Shown: positions 1-10,112, counted from the first letter of the stretch. The stretch: DNA of 64,000 nt from Multivorans sp965116445 (GCA_965116445.1 OZ220688.1:2914001-2978000); one strand, 5' to 3'. The notes: generated from the letters alone by a model not told the origin. Program-made: numbers and translations.

Positions 1-98
1 CGCGAAGAAACCGGCTCGCCTGACGAAAGATAGGTCGCGATCACTTCGCGCAGGATCTCGCGGTCGCGCTCGCTGAGCTCGTCGCAGGAACGGTTCAT
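1..98 (-). CDS. hrcA: Heat-inducible transcription repressor HrcA, N-terminal fragment (cut by window edge)
   Basis: The minus strand reads from an ATG at 98 into the window edge, giving about 32 codons. The peptide contains LSERDREILREVIATYL followed by SSGEPVSS, which matches the winged-helix N-terminus of HrcA, the repressor of dnaK and groE operons that binds CIRCE operators. Only the start of the DNA-binding domain is visible. The gene is divergent from nrdR. The 136-bp gap between them has no recognisable CIRCE inverted repeat (TTAGCACTC-N9-GAGTGCTAA), so autoregulation through a nearby CIRCE is not supported here. Identity rests on a short segment but that segment is characteristic. 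Confidence 0.8.
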   Translation of the reverse strand, partial: MNRSCDELSERDREILREVIATYLSSGEPVSS

Positions 99-234
99 GG
101 GAGCCGCATGTTACAACGGCGCGAGGTCCAGCGGACCCTGCCAGGCGGCAGGTTCGGGCCCCTCCACGGGCGGCCGCGGCGCCCGCCGGAGCGCCGGATG
201 GTAGCGTTCACGCGCTGGCAACCGGCACCCGGCC

Positions 235-699
<465 letters not shown>

Positions 700-720
700 G
701 CCCAGTGCTAGCGTGGCGGT

Positions 721-3117
721 ATGGCTGAGCCGCTGGACAACGAGCAGTCGGAGGTCATCGCCCTGCCCGATGTCCTGCCGGTTCTGCCGCTCAAGGACGC
801 GGTCATCTTTCCCTACATCATCCTGCCGCTTTCGATCAGCCGCGACCCCAGCATGCTCGCGGTCGAGGACGCGCTGAACAACGACCGCATCATCCTCCTC
901 GCGCCTCAACGCGACGGCTCGATCGAAGAACCAGGACACGACGATCTCCACGAGATCGGCACCGCCGCATCGATCATGCGGATGCTGAAGCTGCCCGATG
1001 GCCGCGTCCGGATCCTGATCCAGGGTCTGGCGAGGGCCCGACTGAGGCACGTGAGCCAGACGGAGCCCTTCCTGCGCGCCCGCGTGGTCGAAGTCGACGA
1101 GGACCAGGAGGCCCAGGACCAGCTCGAGGCCGAGGCCCTGGTCCGGAGCGTCAAGGAGGGCCTGGAGACCGCGGTCAACCTCGGCAAGGACATCTCCTCC
1201 GAGGTCATGGTGATCGCGGCCAACCTGGACCGTCCCGGCCGGCTCGCCGATCTCGCCGCGAGCAACCTGGGCCTCAAGCCGGAGGAGGCCCAGAGCGTGC
1301 TGGCGACGATCCCGCCGACCGAGCGGCTACGACGGGTGGGGGACCTGCTGACGCGCGAGATCGAACTGCTCAGCATGCAGCAGCGCATCTCGGCCCAGGC
1401 CAGGAGCGAGATGGACCGGAGCCAGCGCGAGTACTTCCTGCGCCAGCAGCTACGGGCGCTCCTGGACGAACTCGGAGAGGGCGACGACCTCCACGGGGAC
1501 ATCGACCGCTACCTGCGGGCGGTCGAAGAGCGCGGCCTGACCGAAGAAGCGGCGACCGAGGTGGAACGCCAGGTCCGCAGGCTCGAGCGAAGCTCCCCCG
1601 ACAGCGCGGAGAACGCGACGATCCGGGGCCACCTGGACTGGTTGACCGGACTGCCCTGGTCGAAGGTGAGCGACGACCGGATCGACCTGGACCACGCCCG
1701 CACCGTGCTCGACGAAGACCACTACGACCTCGACAAGATTAAGGAACGGGTTCTCGAGTACCTGGCGGTGAGACGCCTCAAACCCGATGCCAAGGGGCCG
1801 ATCCTCTGCCTGGTCGGTCCCCCGGGCGTCGGCAAGACCTCGCTCGGCCGTTCCGTGGCGCGGGCTATCGACCGCAAGTTCGTCCGCATCTCCCTCGGCG
1901 GCGTGCGCGACGAGGGCGAGATTCGCGGCCACCGCCGCACCTACGTCGGTTCGCTGCCGGGACGCATCATTCAGGGGCTGAACCAGGCCGGGACCAGCAA
2001 TCCCGTCTTCATGCTGGACGAGATCGACAAGCTCGGCGCCGACTATCGCGGCGATCCCGCCGCGGCTCTGCTCGAAGTGCTCGATCCCGAACAGAACTCC
2101 ACGTTCAGGGACCACTATCTGGGGGTCGAGTACGACCTGTCGCGAGTGCTCTTCATTGCCACCGCGAACATGCTCGAACCCATTCCGCCGGCCTTCCTCG
2201 ATCGACTCGAAGTGCTACGCCTCTCCGGCTACACCGAGGACGAAAAGGTGTTGATCGCGCGCCGCCACCTGATTCCGAAAGCGATTACCGAAAATGGTCT
2301 GCCGGAGGGTGTTCTCGAAATCACCTCCGCCGCGTTGCGCGGCCTGATCCGCGGCTACACGAAGGAAGCCGGCGTGCGCAACCTGGAGCGCGAGATCGCA
2401 ACCCTTTGCCGCAAGGCCGCCGTGCGCGTCGCCCGCGGCGACGACCGCAAGTTGCGGGTCACGCCGGCCCGGCTGAAGGGTCTGCTGGGTCAGCCGCGTC
2501 ACTTCAGCGAAGAACTGCTCGACCGCGACCGCATCGGCGTCGCGACCGGACTCGCCTGGACCGCGGCCGGAGGCGATCTCCTGTTGATCGAAGTCGCGGC
2601 CTCCCGGGGCAAGGGCAGGCTGATCCTGACAGGTCAACTGGGCGAGGTGATGAAGGAATCGGCGCAGGCCGCTCTGAGTTGCGCTCGGTCCGCGGCGTCC
2701 GAGGGTCCGGCAGGCGCGGATTCCGACTACCTGCGTCGCCACGACCTGCACATTCACGTCCCGGCCGGATCGGTACCGAAGGACGGTCCGTCGGCAGGCA
2801 TCACGATTGCCGCCGCAATCGTCTCCGTTGAGAGCGGGCGGCCCATCGACCACACGATCGCGATGACGGGAGAGATCACCCTGAGAGGCGAGGTCCTCCC
2901 GGTCGGCGGTCTAAAGGAGAAGCTGCTCGCCGCGCGCGGGGCGGGCATTCGCAAGGTGGTCCTTCCCGAACGGAACCGGCGGGATCTGTCGGAAATCCCG
3001 GCCGCGGTGACGCGCGGCCTCGAACTGCTCTTCGTCGACCACTTCGATCAGGTTCTTGAGGCCGCGCTGCTCGACCCGGAGCAACCGCAGTCATGGCCGG
3101 CGGCGAAGACGGGCTGA
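721..3117 (+). CDS. lon: ATP-dependent Lon protease
   Basis: The 798-residue product has the full Lon order: N-terminal substrate-recognition domain (about 15-210), coiled-coil linker, AAA+ module with Walker A GPPGVGKT at 366-373 and Walker B FMLDEID, and C-terminal protease domain. The catalytic dyad is visible as S691 in KDGPSAG and K734 in GGLKEK. Lon degrades misfolded and regulatory proteins in the cytoplasm. The gene follows nrdR closely, and its 3' end overlaps the thiL start by 25 bp, suggesting translational coupling. No frameshift or missing key residue was seen. Confidence 0.97.
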   Translation: MAEPLDNEQSEVIALPDVLPVLPLKDAVIFPYIILPLSISRDPSMLAVEDALNNDRIILLAPQRDGSIEEPGHDDLHEIGTAASIMRMLKLPDGRVRILIQGLARARLRHVSQTEPFLRARVVEVDEDQEAQDQLEAEALVRSVKEGLETAVNLGKDISSEVMVIAANLDRPGRLADLAASNLGLKPEEAQSVLATIPPTERLRRVGDLLTREIELLSMQQRISAQARSEMDRSQREYFLRQQLRALLDELGEGDDLHGDIDRYLRAVEERGLTEEAATEVERQVRRLERSSPDSAENATIRGHLDWLTGLPWSKVSDDRIDLDHARTVLDEDHYDLDKIKERVLEYLAVRRLKPDAKGPILCLVGPPGVGKTSLGRSVARAIDRKFVRISLGGVRDEGEIRGHRRTYVGSLPGRIIQGLNQAGTSNPVFMLDEIDKLGADYRGDPAAALLEVLDPEQNSTFRDHYLGVEYDLSRVLFIATANMLEPIPPAFLDRLEVLRLSGYTEDEKVLIARRHLIPKAITENGLPEGVLEITSAALRGLIRGYTKEAGVRNLEREIATLCRKAAVRVARGDDRKLRVTPARLKGLLGQPRHFSEELLDRDRIGVATGLAWTAAGGDLLLIEVAASRGKGRLILTGQLGEVMKESAQAALSCARSAASEGPAGADSDYLRRHDLHIHVPAGSVPKDGPSAGITIAAAIVSVESGRPIDHTIAMTGEITLRGEVLPVGGLKEKLLAARGAGIRKVVLPERNRRDLSEIPAAVTRGLELLFVDHFDQVLEAALLDPEQPQSWPAAKTG

Positions 3118-4109
3118 CCGCCTGGCTGGCGAACCTCGCGGGTTCCGGCGACCGGATCGGCGACGACGCGGCCCTGCTTGAGTGGGGCGGCAGGACGTTC
3201 GCCCTCAGCGTGGACACCCAGCGCGCGCATGTCCACTTTCCAATCGATCTCGACCCCGCGGCGGCCGCGCGCCGGCTCCTCGCGGTCAGCCTCTCCGACC
3301 TCGCCGCGACCGGCGCCGAACCGCGCTGGGCCCTCCTGGCCCTCGGCGTCGACGACGACAGGACGGCGCGACGGTTCCTCGCCGCCCTGGTGCGCCGCAG
3401 CCGGCGCTACGGAATCGAGCTGATCGGCGGCGATACCGCCCGCCCCGGGGCGCCGGGGCACCTCGACGCCAGCCTGACGGTGATCGGGGAAGTGCCGGCA
3501 GACGGCTCTCCTCTGGCCCGCGGCGCCGCCCGCCCCGGCGACGACCTCTGGGTCGGCGGCGCCGTCGGTGAATCCGCGCTGGGACTCGAGCTGGTCCTGC
3601 GCGGCGCCCGGATTGCCGGGCGTAAACCCAGGTTGCCGGCCGATCTGCCATCCGACCTCGTGCGCGCCGCGAGCCGGGTCGTGCGCCGGCACCTCGAGCC
3701 TCGACCTCAACTCGACCTCGGGCTGGCCCTGGGGAAGCGGTCTCCTCCCGGAGCGGCAATCGACATCTCGGACGGTCTGGCCGTCGACGCCGCACGCCTC
3801 TGCCGCTCCAGCGGCACCGGCTGCGTCCTGCACGAGCAGGAACTCGTCCTCCGCCCGGACGCCCGCCGGCTGGCCGCCTACCTGGAGCTCGACCCCGTCG
3901 CCTCCGTACTCGGCGGCGGCGAGGACTACGTCCTCCTCTTCACCCTGCCACCCAACGCGGGCTTCAACCACCCCGGCTGCCGGCCAGTCGGCCGCGTGAC
4001 CAGCCGGGCCGGCATGAGCCTGCTGCGAGAAGGCGGAGCCCTCGAACCCCTGTACCCCAGGGGCTGGGATCATCTGGAGGCGACGACTAGCGGTCAGTCC
4101 GAAGGGTGA
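3093..4109 (+). CDS. thiL: Thiamine-monophosphate kinase ThiL
   Basis: The 338-residue protein has the PurM-like ATP-binding fold signatures of ThiL: GDRIGDDAA near the N-terminus, an SLSDLAATGA segment, IGGDTARPG, and DISDGLAVDA in the C-terminal half. ThiL phosphorylates thiamine phosphate to thiamine diphosphate in the last step of cofactor synthesis. The start codon lies inside lon (25-bp overlap), so expression is likely coupled to lon. The 3' end overlaps the convergent HTH gene by 23 bp. No other thiamine gene is nearby. Confidence 0.92.
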   Translation: MAGGEDGLTAWLANLAGSGDRIGDDAALLEWGGRTFALSVDTQRAHVHFPIDLDPAAAARRLLAVSLSDLAATGAEPRWALLALGVDDDRTARRFLAALVRRSRRYGIELIGGDTARPGAPGHLDASLTVIGEVPADGSPLARGAARPGDDLWVGGAVGESALGLELVLRGARIAGRKPRLPADLPSDLVRAASRVVRRHLEPRPQLDLGLALGKRSPPGAAIDISDGLAVDAARLCRSSGTGCVLHEQELVLRPDARRLAAYLELDPVASVLGGGEDYVLLFTLPPNAGFNHPGCRPVGRVTSRAGMSLLREGGALEPLYPRGWDHLEATTSGQSEG

Positions 4110-5022
4110 TCGTGATCGGTTCTTCGAGCTTCTTCAGCACCTGACTCACCTGGGCCTCGAGCGCGGCCAGCCGGGCCTCGACGCTGTCCCGAGCCCTGGC
4201 AGGAGCCTTCCTTCGAACCTTCGCGGCCCGCGTTTGCCGCTTCCCTGCCGGAGCAGCGGCCTTCCTGGGCGCCGCGGCGGCCTTCGCCTTCGGTTTGCGG
4301 CCCCGCGTGCTCTGCGACCGGATCTCACGGAAAACCGCCACGGCTTCCGGGTGGTAGCGACGCTTGCGGCCCTCGCCCTCGTGCGGAATCCGGTCCAGGT
4401 GCAACTTGATGTAGCGCTGAAGCGTCGGGCCGGAGATTCCCGTCTGCTTGCCAATTGCAGTGAGCGTCAGGAGTTTCTGCGCCGGGGCGCTCTTCGGAGC
4501 GGCCTTCGCCGGAGCCTTCCTCTTCCTGGCCGGGGCCTTGGGCGCCTTTGCCGCCTTGGCCGGCTTTGCCTTCGGTTTGCGCCCCGGCTTGCTCTCCGCC
4601 CGAAGCTGCCGGAAGACGGCAACCGAGTCCGGATGGTAGCGACGCTTGCGGCCCTCACCCTCGTGCGGGATCCGGTCGCCAAACAGCTTCACGTAGCGCT
4701 GCAGGGTCGGATAGGAAATGCCCGTCTGCCCGCTAATGCTCGAAAGCGTCAGAAGAGCCCCGCCGGCAGCAGCCTTCGCCGGTTTCGCGGGGCGCCGCTT
4801 GCGGCCGGTCGCTCCACGCTTCGAAACGCCTTCCCTCTTCCAATCCCTGAACATCTTGACCGCAGGGATCGCGTATCGCTGCCTGCGTCCCTCGCCCTCC
4901 GACGGGATTCGATCCTGGTGCAGCTTCTTGTAACGCTGCGCCGTGGCCATGGAGACGCCCGCCCGGCGGGCAACCTCACTCAATGTCAACATCTTCTGTC
5001 TTCCAGCAGCCGCTGCACTCAC
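4087..5022 (-). CDS. Protein with three tandem HTH modules and histone-like basic linkers
   Basis: The 311-residue protein contains three copies of a module of about 55 residues, at roughly 11-65, 90-144 and 184-238. Each has a MerR-like helix-turn-helix start (LT.S.I...TGIS..TLQRY), then a conserved DRIPHEGEGRKRRY element and a short helix (VAVFR). The copies are joined by Lys/Ala/Pro-rich linkers (KPKAKPAK, APARKRKAP) resembling histone H1 or Hc1-like tails. Residues 279-302 (VEARLAALEAQVSQVLKK) look like a coiled coil. This suggests a multivalent DNA-binding or nucleoid-associated protein. No named family was recognised. Modules 2 and 3 are closer to each other than to module 1, fitting stepwise duplication. 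A 13-bp perfect palindrome lies about 120 bp upstream. Confidence 0.75.
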   Translation of the reverse strand: MSAAAAGRQKMLTLSEVARRAGVSMATAQRYKKLHQDRIPSEGEGRRQRYAIPAVKMFRDWKREGVSKRGATGRKRRPAKPAKAAAGGALLTLSSISGQTGISYPTLQRYVKLFGDRIPHEGEGRKRRYHPDSVAVFRQLRAESKPGRKPKAKPAKAAKAPKAPARKRKAPAKAAPKSAPAQKLLTLTAIGKQTGISGPTLQRYIKLHLDRIPHEGEGRKRRYHPEAVAVFREIRSQSTRGRKPKAKAAAAPRKAAAPAGKRQTRAAKVRRKAPARARDSVEARLAALEAQVSQVLKKLEEPITITLRTDR

Positions 5023-6118
5023 GTCGGTACTCCCCTCGTCGAACTGGTTTCGCCTCCCCTGTTACTCTACCCGGGTGGCGAGGCTAAGGCACAAACTCTA
5101 GCAGAAGGCACAGGCGCCGACCTCAGGCCACGGGCTTTCTAGCACAGTGTGCTGTAGCGAATGAGGTTCATCCGTGATGCGGGGAGCTGCTAAGAAACCT
5201 AGCCCCCGACCAGCTCCGGGGAATCAGCCCGCCGCAACGTGCTCTACCAACGCAAGGTTGCGTACGAGACGCGCTGGAACTTCAAGCTCGAGGTCTTCCC
5301 CAGCCGGCGGCTACTACGCGTATTCCCCATCGTCTCCATAACCCGGTGGCCGCGGGCACCCTCTGGAGTTCCTACAACGCCCGCTGCGAGACTTCGCCCT
5401 CCACTGCCTACTCGGCCCCAACGAACACGCCGACGCCGCCCAGGCGCTCGGCACCCTAGTCTTCACTCTCTCATGGGCCTTGCCGCCGACCTCGCTCCGG
5501 CCAGACCGACGGAAAGCGAAGAACCTGCCGCGGCTTCCCCACACCCTTCGCTTCAAACCTCTCGCCCGAACCGCCGTGCCCCTCCGACCCGCTGAGAGCA
5601 CCACACCCCGTCTTGGCCCCGCGGCCATTGTTACCAACCACTTCACGGCCAGCCGGCGCCAGTTGAACGCGTCTCTTGTCACCGAACTCCCACGGGCCAC
5701 CGGCCAGTGAGTGTTGCCACGACGAGCGAAGCTACTTGAATGCGAACACCTCTGCCCGCCCTGTTTGCTCAAGGGAGCTGTTTACGGAGTCGCCGGCTGC
5801 CGCCGCCCTGTGGCTACGGGTCCGGGCCTCTGAGCCGGCACGCGGTCGCCAGTTGCTGGCGCAGCTCCCACAAGGCGCCCGGGCGAACGCTGTCAGGTCC
5901 CTCCGCCGAGCACAAGCGCCGCTCATCGCCCTTTCCGCCGATCTCCGTTCGCCCGCTGCCTCCTAGTGTTGCGCACCATGGCCCTGGCCATCTAGGCCGA
6001 AGTTCTGGGCCTTCTGCGGCTTCGTGACGGCAGATAGTCGTTGCGGGGCTTGGGTTTGCGCGTATCAGGTGGTGGTATCTGGCTGCATTGTGTAGCCATG
6101 TAATGTCGGCGTTGTCTG
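5023..6118. other. About 1.1 kb without a confident gene; possible degraded remnants
   Basis: No gene here could be identified. A perfect 13-bp palindrome (AGCACA-G-TGTGCT) sits at 5141-5153, upstream of the HTH-module gene. One plus-strand frame is open from just after a stop at 5340 to a stop at 5710. It encodes LEFLQRPLRDFALHCLL and similar text, but it has no good start or recognised domain. The region borders an insertion sequence and is probably a decayed accessory stretch. Confidence 0.4.
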
Positions 6119-6147
6119 TTGACAGGCGTTGCGGTCGTCGCTACAAT
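6119..6147 (+). promoter_or_regulatory. Near-consensus sigma70-type promoter for the IS1634-type transposase
   Basis: TTGACA at 6119-6124 is followed by exactly 17 bp and TACAAT at 6142-6147. The expected transcription start is about 6153-6155, while the transposase ATG is at 6156, so the mRNA would be leaderless or nearly so. No Shine-Dalgarno sequence is seen. The promoter is inferred from sequence only. Confidence 0.7.
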
Positions 6148-6155
6148 GCGAAGCC

Positions 6156-7875
6156 ATGTACATCGAAAGCGTGCCCAACCGGAACTCGCCGCCCGCAGTC
6201 CTGCTGCGTGAGTCCTACCGCCAGGACGGAAAGGTCAAGAAGCGCACGCTCGCCAACCTCTCCAGGTGGCCCGACCAAATCGTCGAGGGCCTCAGAACCC
6301 TCCTCAGAGGCGGAGTCGCGCTCCCCTCCCTCGACGCCGCCTTCGAGATCGTCCGCGCCAGACCCCACGGACACGTCGCAGCCACCCTCGGCGCCGCAAG
6401 ACAACTCGGCCTCGAACCTCTGCTTGACCGAAAACCGTCGAGACAACGCAGCCTCGCCACCGCCATGATCGCCGCACGCATCCTCGATCCACGGTCCAAG
6501 CTCGCCACCGCCCGCGGACTCGCATCCGAGACGATCACCTCGACCCTCGGCGAGGAACTCGATGTCGAAGAAGCCTCGGCCGACGAGCTCTACGGGGCCA
6601 TGGACTGGCTGATCAAGAGACAACCCCGCATCGAACGGCAACTCGCCAAACGGCACCTCGGGGAAGGCGCACTCGTCCTCTGCGACCTGACCTCGGTCTA
6701 CCTCGAAGGATCGAAGTGCACCCTCGCCAGGCACGGCTACTCCAGAGACCGCAAGCGGGGCAAGCTGCAGATCACCTTCGGACTGCTCTGCAACCGGGAC
6801 GGCTGCCCGGTCGGAGTCGAAGTCTTCCCGGGCAACGCCGCGGACCCCGGCACGCTGGGCGCACACGTCAAGAAGCTCAAGGACCGCTTCTCCCTGGACC
6901 GGGTAGTGATGGTCGGCGACCGCGGCCTGATCACCAACGCGCGCATCAGGGAGGACCTCGAACCCTCGGAACTGTCGTGGATCAGCGCCCTGCGGGCGCC
7001 GGCAATCCGCTCCCTGGCCGATCAGGGCCACCTGCAACTGTCGATCTTCGACGAGATGAACATGGCCGAGATCAGCGCCCCCGAGCTCTACCCCTCGGAG
7101 CGGCTGATCGCCTGCAGAAATCCCCTGCTGGCCGCCGAGCGCGCCCGCAAACGCCGGGAACTGCTCGACTCCACCGAAGAGAAGCTCCTGGCCATCGCCA
7201 AGGCGACACGGCGCGAAAAAGAACCCGCTGCGCGGCAAGACCAACATCGCCGCGCGCGCCACCCGCGCCCTCGACCGCTTCAAGGTCGGCAAGCACTTCA
7301 ACGTCGAGATCGGAAACGACACCTTCAGCTACCAACGCAACCAGGACCGAATCGAGAAGGAAGCCGCACTCGACGGCTTCTACGTCATCCGCACCAACGT
7401 CCCCGAAGAACGCCTGCCCGCTGACGAAGCCGTGCGCTCCTACAAGAGCCTCAGCCGCGTCGAACGAGCCTTCAGGAGCTTCAAGAGCGTCGACCTCAAG
7501 GTCAGGCCCGTGCACCACCGCCTCGCCGACCGCGTACAAGCCCATGTCTTCCTCTGCATGCTCGCCTACTACGTCGAGTGGCACATGAGACGAAAACTCG
7601 TACCCCTGCTCTTCGACGACGAAGACCGGGGAGACCAACGCCGATCCCCCGTCGAACCCGCCCGCAGATCGCGCGACGCAATGGCCAAGGTCAACTCCCG
7701 CAGAAACAGGAACGGACTCCCCGTACACAGCTTCCGCACCCTCCTCGCCGACCTCGCCACGCTCACACGCAACCGCGTGCGTCTCCGACACGAAGGCGAC
7801 TCCACCGCCGACCTCCTGGCCACGCCAACACCCGTGCAGGCCGAAGCACTCAGACTCCTCGAACTCAAGACCTGA
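6156..7875 (+). pseudogene. IS1634-family transposase, interrupted by one frameshift
   Basis: The start (MYIESVPNRNSPPAVLLRES) and the KVKKRTLANLS segment are typical of IS1634-family (IS4-like DDE) transposases. Catalytic acids can be placed in CDLTSVYLEG, VMVGDRGLIT and SRVERAFRSFK. The first frame stays homologous to about 7215. There the A5 run at 7216-7220 carries one base too many, and the family sequence (NPLRGKTNI) resumes one frame over and runs to the stop at 7875. Removing one A restores a protein of about 570 residues. The shift is +1 and not a classic -1 slippery site, so mutation or assembly error is likelier than programmed frameshifting. Terminal inverted repeats were not identified. 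Confidence 0.85.
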
Positions 7876-7904
7876 ACCAGGCGTACCCAGTACGCTGCAA
7901 CTCC

Positions 7905-7939
7905 AAAACGCCGAAAACCCCCGCCAATACAGGCGTTTT
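7905..7939. terminator. Stem-loop between convergent genes
   Basis: AAAACGCC at 7905-7912 pairs perfectly with GGCGTTTT at 7932-7939 around a 19-nt loop. It lies between the stop of the IS1634-type transposase (plus) and the stop of the nuclease-like gene (minus). The A and T runs flank the stem, as in a bidirectional terminator. It could also be part of the IS end. Confidence 0.45.
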
Positions 7940-7976
7940 CCTGATTTCGCGCTCAGAACTTCAGTCTAGGCAGAGG

Positions 7977-9037
7977 CTAGGCGTCGCTTGGCGCAATCTC
8001 TATCTCCAATCTGGGAAAGGCCTTCGCCAACGAAAGCGCGGCTGTATGTGCGTCCCGCCCCCATTGGTTGGTGAGCACATAGGTCTTGTTGTCTAACTGA
8101 AACACCTGGTCGTCTTCATCGCAAAAGTACCGTTTCGCGAGAGGAACCGCGCCGCCGGGATCATCAGCCATGATTCGCTCAACAGCCTCTCCGGCGGTTA
8201 AGTGACCTTCGAGCACTCGGAACAGCCTGTTTCGGCGATAAGAAAGGGCATCCATGACTTGCGTCGGCGTGCCTCCGCTAGCCAAGATGGCGGATATGAG
8301 ACGGAACATCGTCCACCGCTTGTTCTGAGCAGTGTAGTCTCTTCCAGAAATTCCCACGTCGTACTTGGTGAAATCGCGAGCGCTCTCTCTCGCCTGTCTT
8401 TCCTTGTATTTCTTCTCGCGGATACGGACCTGGAAGTCCGCCACCTCGGGAAGGGGAATGACTGTTTGGACATCAAGGAGCGTCCGGCCGTTGTCCAAGT
8501 ACGGCTGCATGCGCACGCAACGGATGTCTAGACCATAGTCATTGAGCCACATCACTGATGAAGTCAACTCTTTGGAAAAGTCGGCCGACGCCAAGACGAT
8601 CTTGACCTCCTGACCGAACTGCTGTTCGTCAGGCTCGCTCCATTCCAAGAACTTCAGCAAACTGTCAAGGGCGTCCTCCTCTCGGTCGTTGTCGGCGAGA
8701 TAACCTTGGTAGATCGCCACCAACCGGTCGAACGTTAGGGTGGAGATCATTGCAGCGTAGCGGATCGCTTGAAGGTCCATATGGCCACCGTCCTCCGTGC
8801 GCTTCAACTCGATGATCACGAGACTGCCTTCCTTGTTGAGGGCAAGCAGATCAATGCGGCGCCGGCTTTGCTCCATTCACCGAACTCCTCCGCTACAACC
8901 AACGCATCGGGTGCAATGACGTCGATGTGCTTCTTCAGAATCTCCTGTAGATCGCCACGTTCTCTAAGGCCCTGGTCAGAGAACGTAGTCCGGTTTAGGC
9001 GTGCTATCCCGCCCTTGTCTATTCGGTAGATCGGCAC
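7977..9037 (-). pseudogene. PD-(D/E)XK nuclease-like protein (DUF91/NucS-like), split by a frameshift
   Basis: Two minus-strand frames together encode one protein of about 350 residues. The upstream frame gives VPIYRIDKGG, LRERGDLQEIL and DALVVAEEFGEW. The downstream frame continues SRRRIDLLALN, SLVIIELKRTEDGGHMDLQ, then a long C-terminal domain. The ID..AL and IELKR segments are the core of a PD-(D/E)XK nuclease fold. The break is in an A-run of three (minus strand) at 8867-8869: adding one A restores GEWSKSRRRID. A GTG at 9037 preceded by GGAG is the most plausible start. A role in DNA cleavage or defence is inference from the fold. The downstream 299-residue frame alone would lack part of the conserved N-terminus. 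Confidence 0.75.
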
Positions 9038-9048
9038 CCGCAACTCCG

Positions 9049-9516
9049 CTAGCGCGATGCCACGGGGCCGTAGACGGCCGTGGCAACCGCCTTCTTCATC
9101 AGCCACACAAAAGAAGCCTTCTCGACCGTGATGGCTTCGTCGGGGTTCAAGAAACCGTCAGGGTCGAGCCTCCGTTCGCCCCCGTCTAATCTGGCCTGGA
9201 GGGTCGCCACCTTCTCGATCTGGTCGTCTAGTTCCCGGGTGTCGGGATGATCCAAATGGCGCTTCACCCTGCCGTAGATCTCGACGGCGGCGGCGTACAG
9301 GCGATGAGCTTTGTCGTCCGATTCTGGGTAGTTCACCAAAATCTGTGCTCCGACGTAGCGTTCAATGTAGGAGTTCCATTCAGACAGCTCCTCAAAGCAC
9401 TTGCCGAGGAGTTCAAACTCATGCTGCTTCCTCTGTAGGTAGCGGCTATGGTAGAGAGAGAAGATAGCCACCGAGACCGATACTACGATCGCGATGACCG
9501 ACATGACCAGTTCCAT
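9049..9516 (-). CDS. Small single-pass membrane protein of unknown function
   Basis: From the ATG at 9516 the product is 155 residues. One N-terminal transmembrane segment (MELVMSVIAIVVSVSVAIF) is followed by a soluble, charged, helical part with FELLGKCFEEL and RVKRHLDHPDTRELDDQIEK. The open frame extends further upstream, but the peptide there is Gly/Pro/Arg-rich and does not look coding. The gene ends just 11 bp before the start of the frameshifted nuclease-like gene, on the same strand, so they may be co-transcribed. Family not recognised. Confidence 0.5.
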   Translation of the reverse strand: MELVMSVIAIVVSVSVAIFSLYHSRYLQRKQHEFELLGKCFEELSEWNSYIERYVGAQILVNYPESDDKAHRLYAAAVEIYGRVKRHLDHPDTRELDDQIEKVATLQARLDGGERRLDPDGFLNPDEAITVEKASFVWLMKKAVATAVYGPVASR

Positions 9517-9989
9517 GACGCAGACTTGATTCCTGTGATTCCAGAGGTTCCCGTTCCGACTTGCACCAATCGCGCCCCCGGGCGCGACGGGCGCGAAGCC
9601 CCGCATCAAGGCGCAGTTCCGCCCACCGTCACCGCCCTGGCGTAAACCTACCGACACAGGCCGGGGCTCGGCGGTCCTAGCCATAGTCGGGTGCGGCAGT
9701 ACCGTCGTGCCGGCGCGCAGAGACTATAGCGCCCTCCAGCCGCGGCGGGATCCAGGTGAGGCCCACCTACGTGCTGGAGGCTCTAGCGATCGACAAGCGG
9801 CAGGCCACGGGGCGAGGCGGTCTTGCCAGCCCTGTCACCGAGGGGGCTACTTGAGCATGAGCCCTCACCGCGATCTTAGGACCACGCTGAAACGCGACAT
9901 GGAGCCTTTCTCACCGCAGCCGGGAACGTCGCGCGGACAAACCCAGCCGGCGGTTGACGGCCCAGTCAAGGCAGATGCGGAGGCGGTGG
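9517..9989. other. Intergenic stretch next to IS21, no gene seen
   Basis: No convincing coding frame or RNA gene was found. The segment ends at the outer tip of the left IS21 terminal repeat. It does not contain the expected missing 5' part of the IS110-type transposase that lies on the other side of IS21. Confidence 0.4.
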
Positions 9990-10040
9990 TGTTGGGGGCA
10001 ACTGTAAATCTCTCACTCGTGGCAACCGAGAACTGCACAG
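9990..10040 (+). repeat. IS21 left terminal inverted repeat
   Basis: It starts TGTTGGGGGCAACTG and ends GGCAACCGAGAACTGCACAG. It aligns without gaps to the reverse complement of 12064-12114, with the inner half (TGGCAACCGA, AACTGCACA) nearly identical and the outer half more diverged. Confidence 0.85.
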
Positions 10041-10112
10041 TCCGCGGTTTGCGGCAGCGGCTTCGTCGGTCGATGCTGTCGGCTTCGCCAACAGCAATGG
10101 AGCGACAGACGG

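Noticed and set aside
99..234. CIRCE operator between hrcA and nrdR
   Set aside because: No TTAGCACTC / GAGTGCTAA inverted repeat is present.
7216..7224. Programmed frameshift in the IS1634-type transposase
   Set aside because: The shift needed is +1 and the site is only an A5 run without a slippery heptamer or clear downstream structure, and the family is not known to me to recode. A one-base insertion is simpler.
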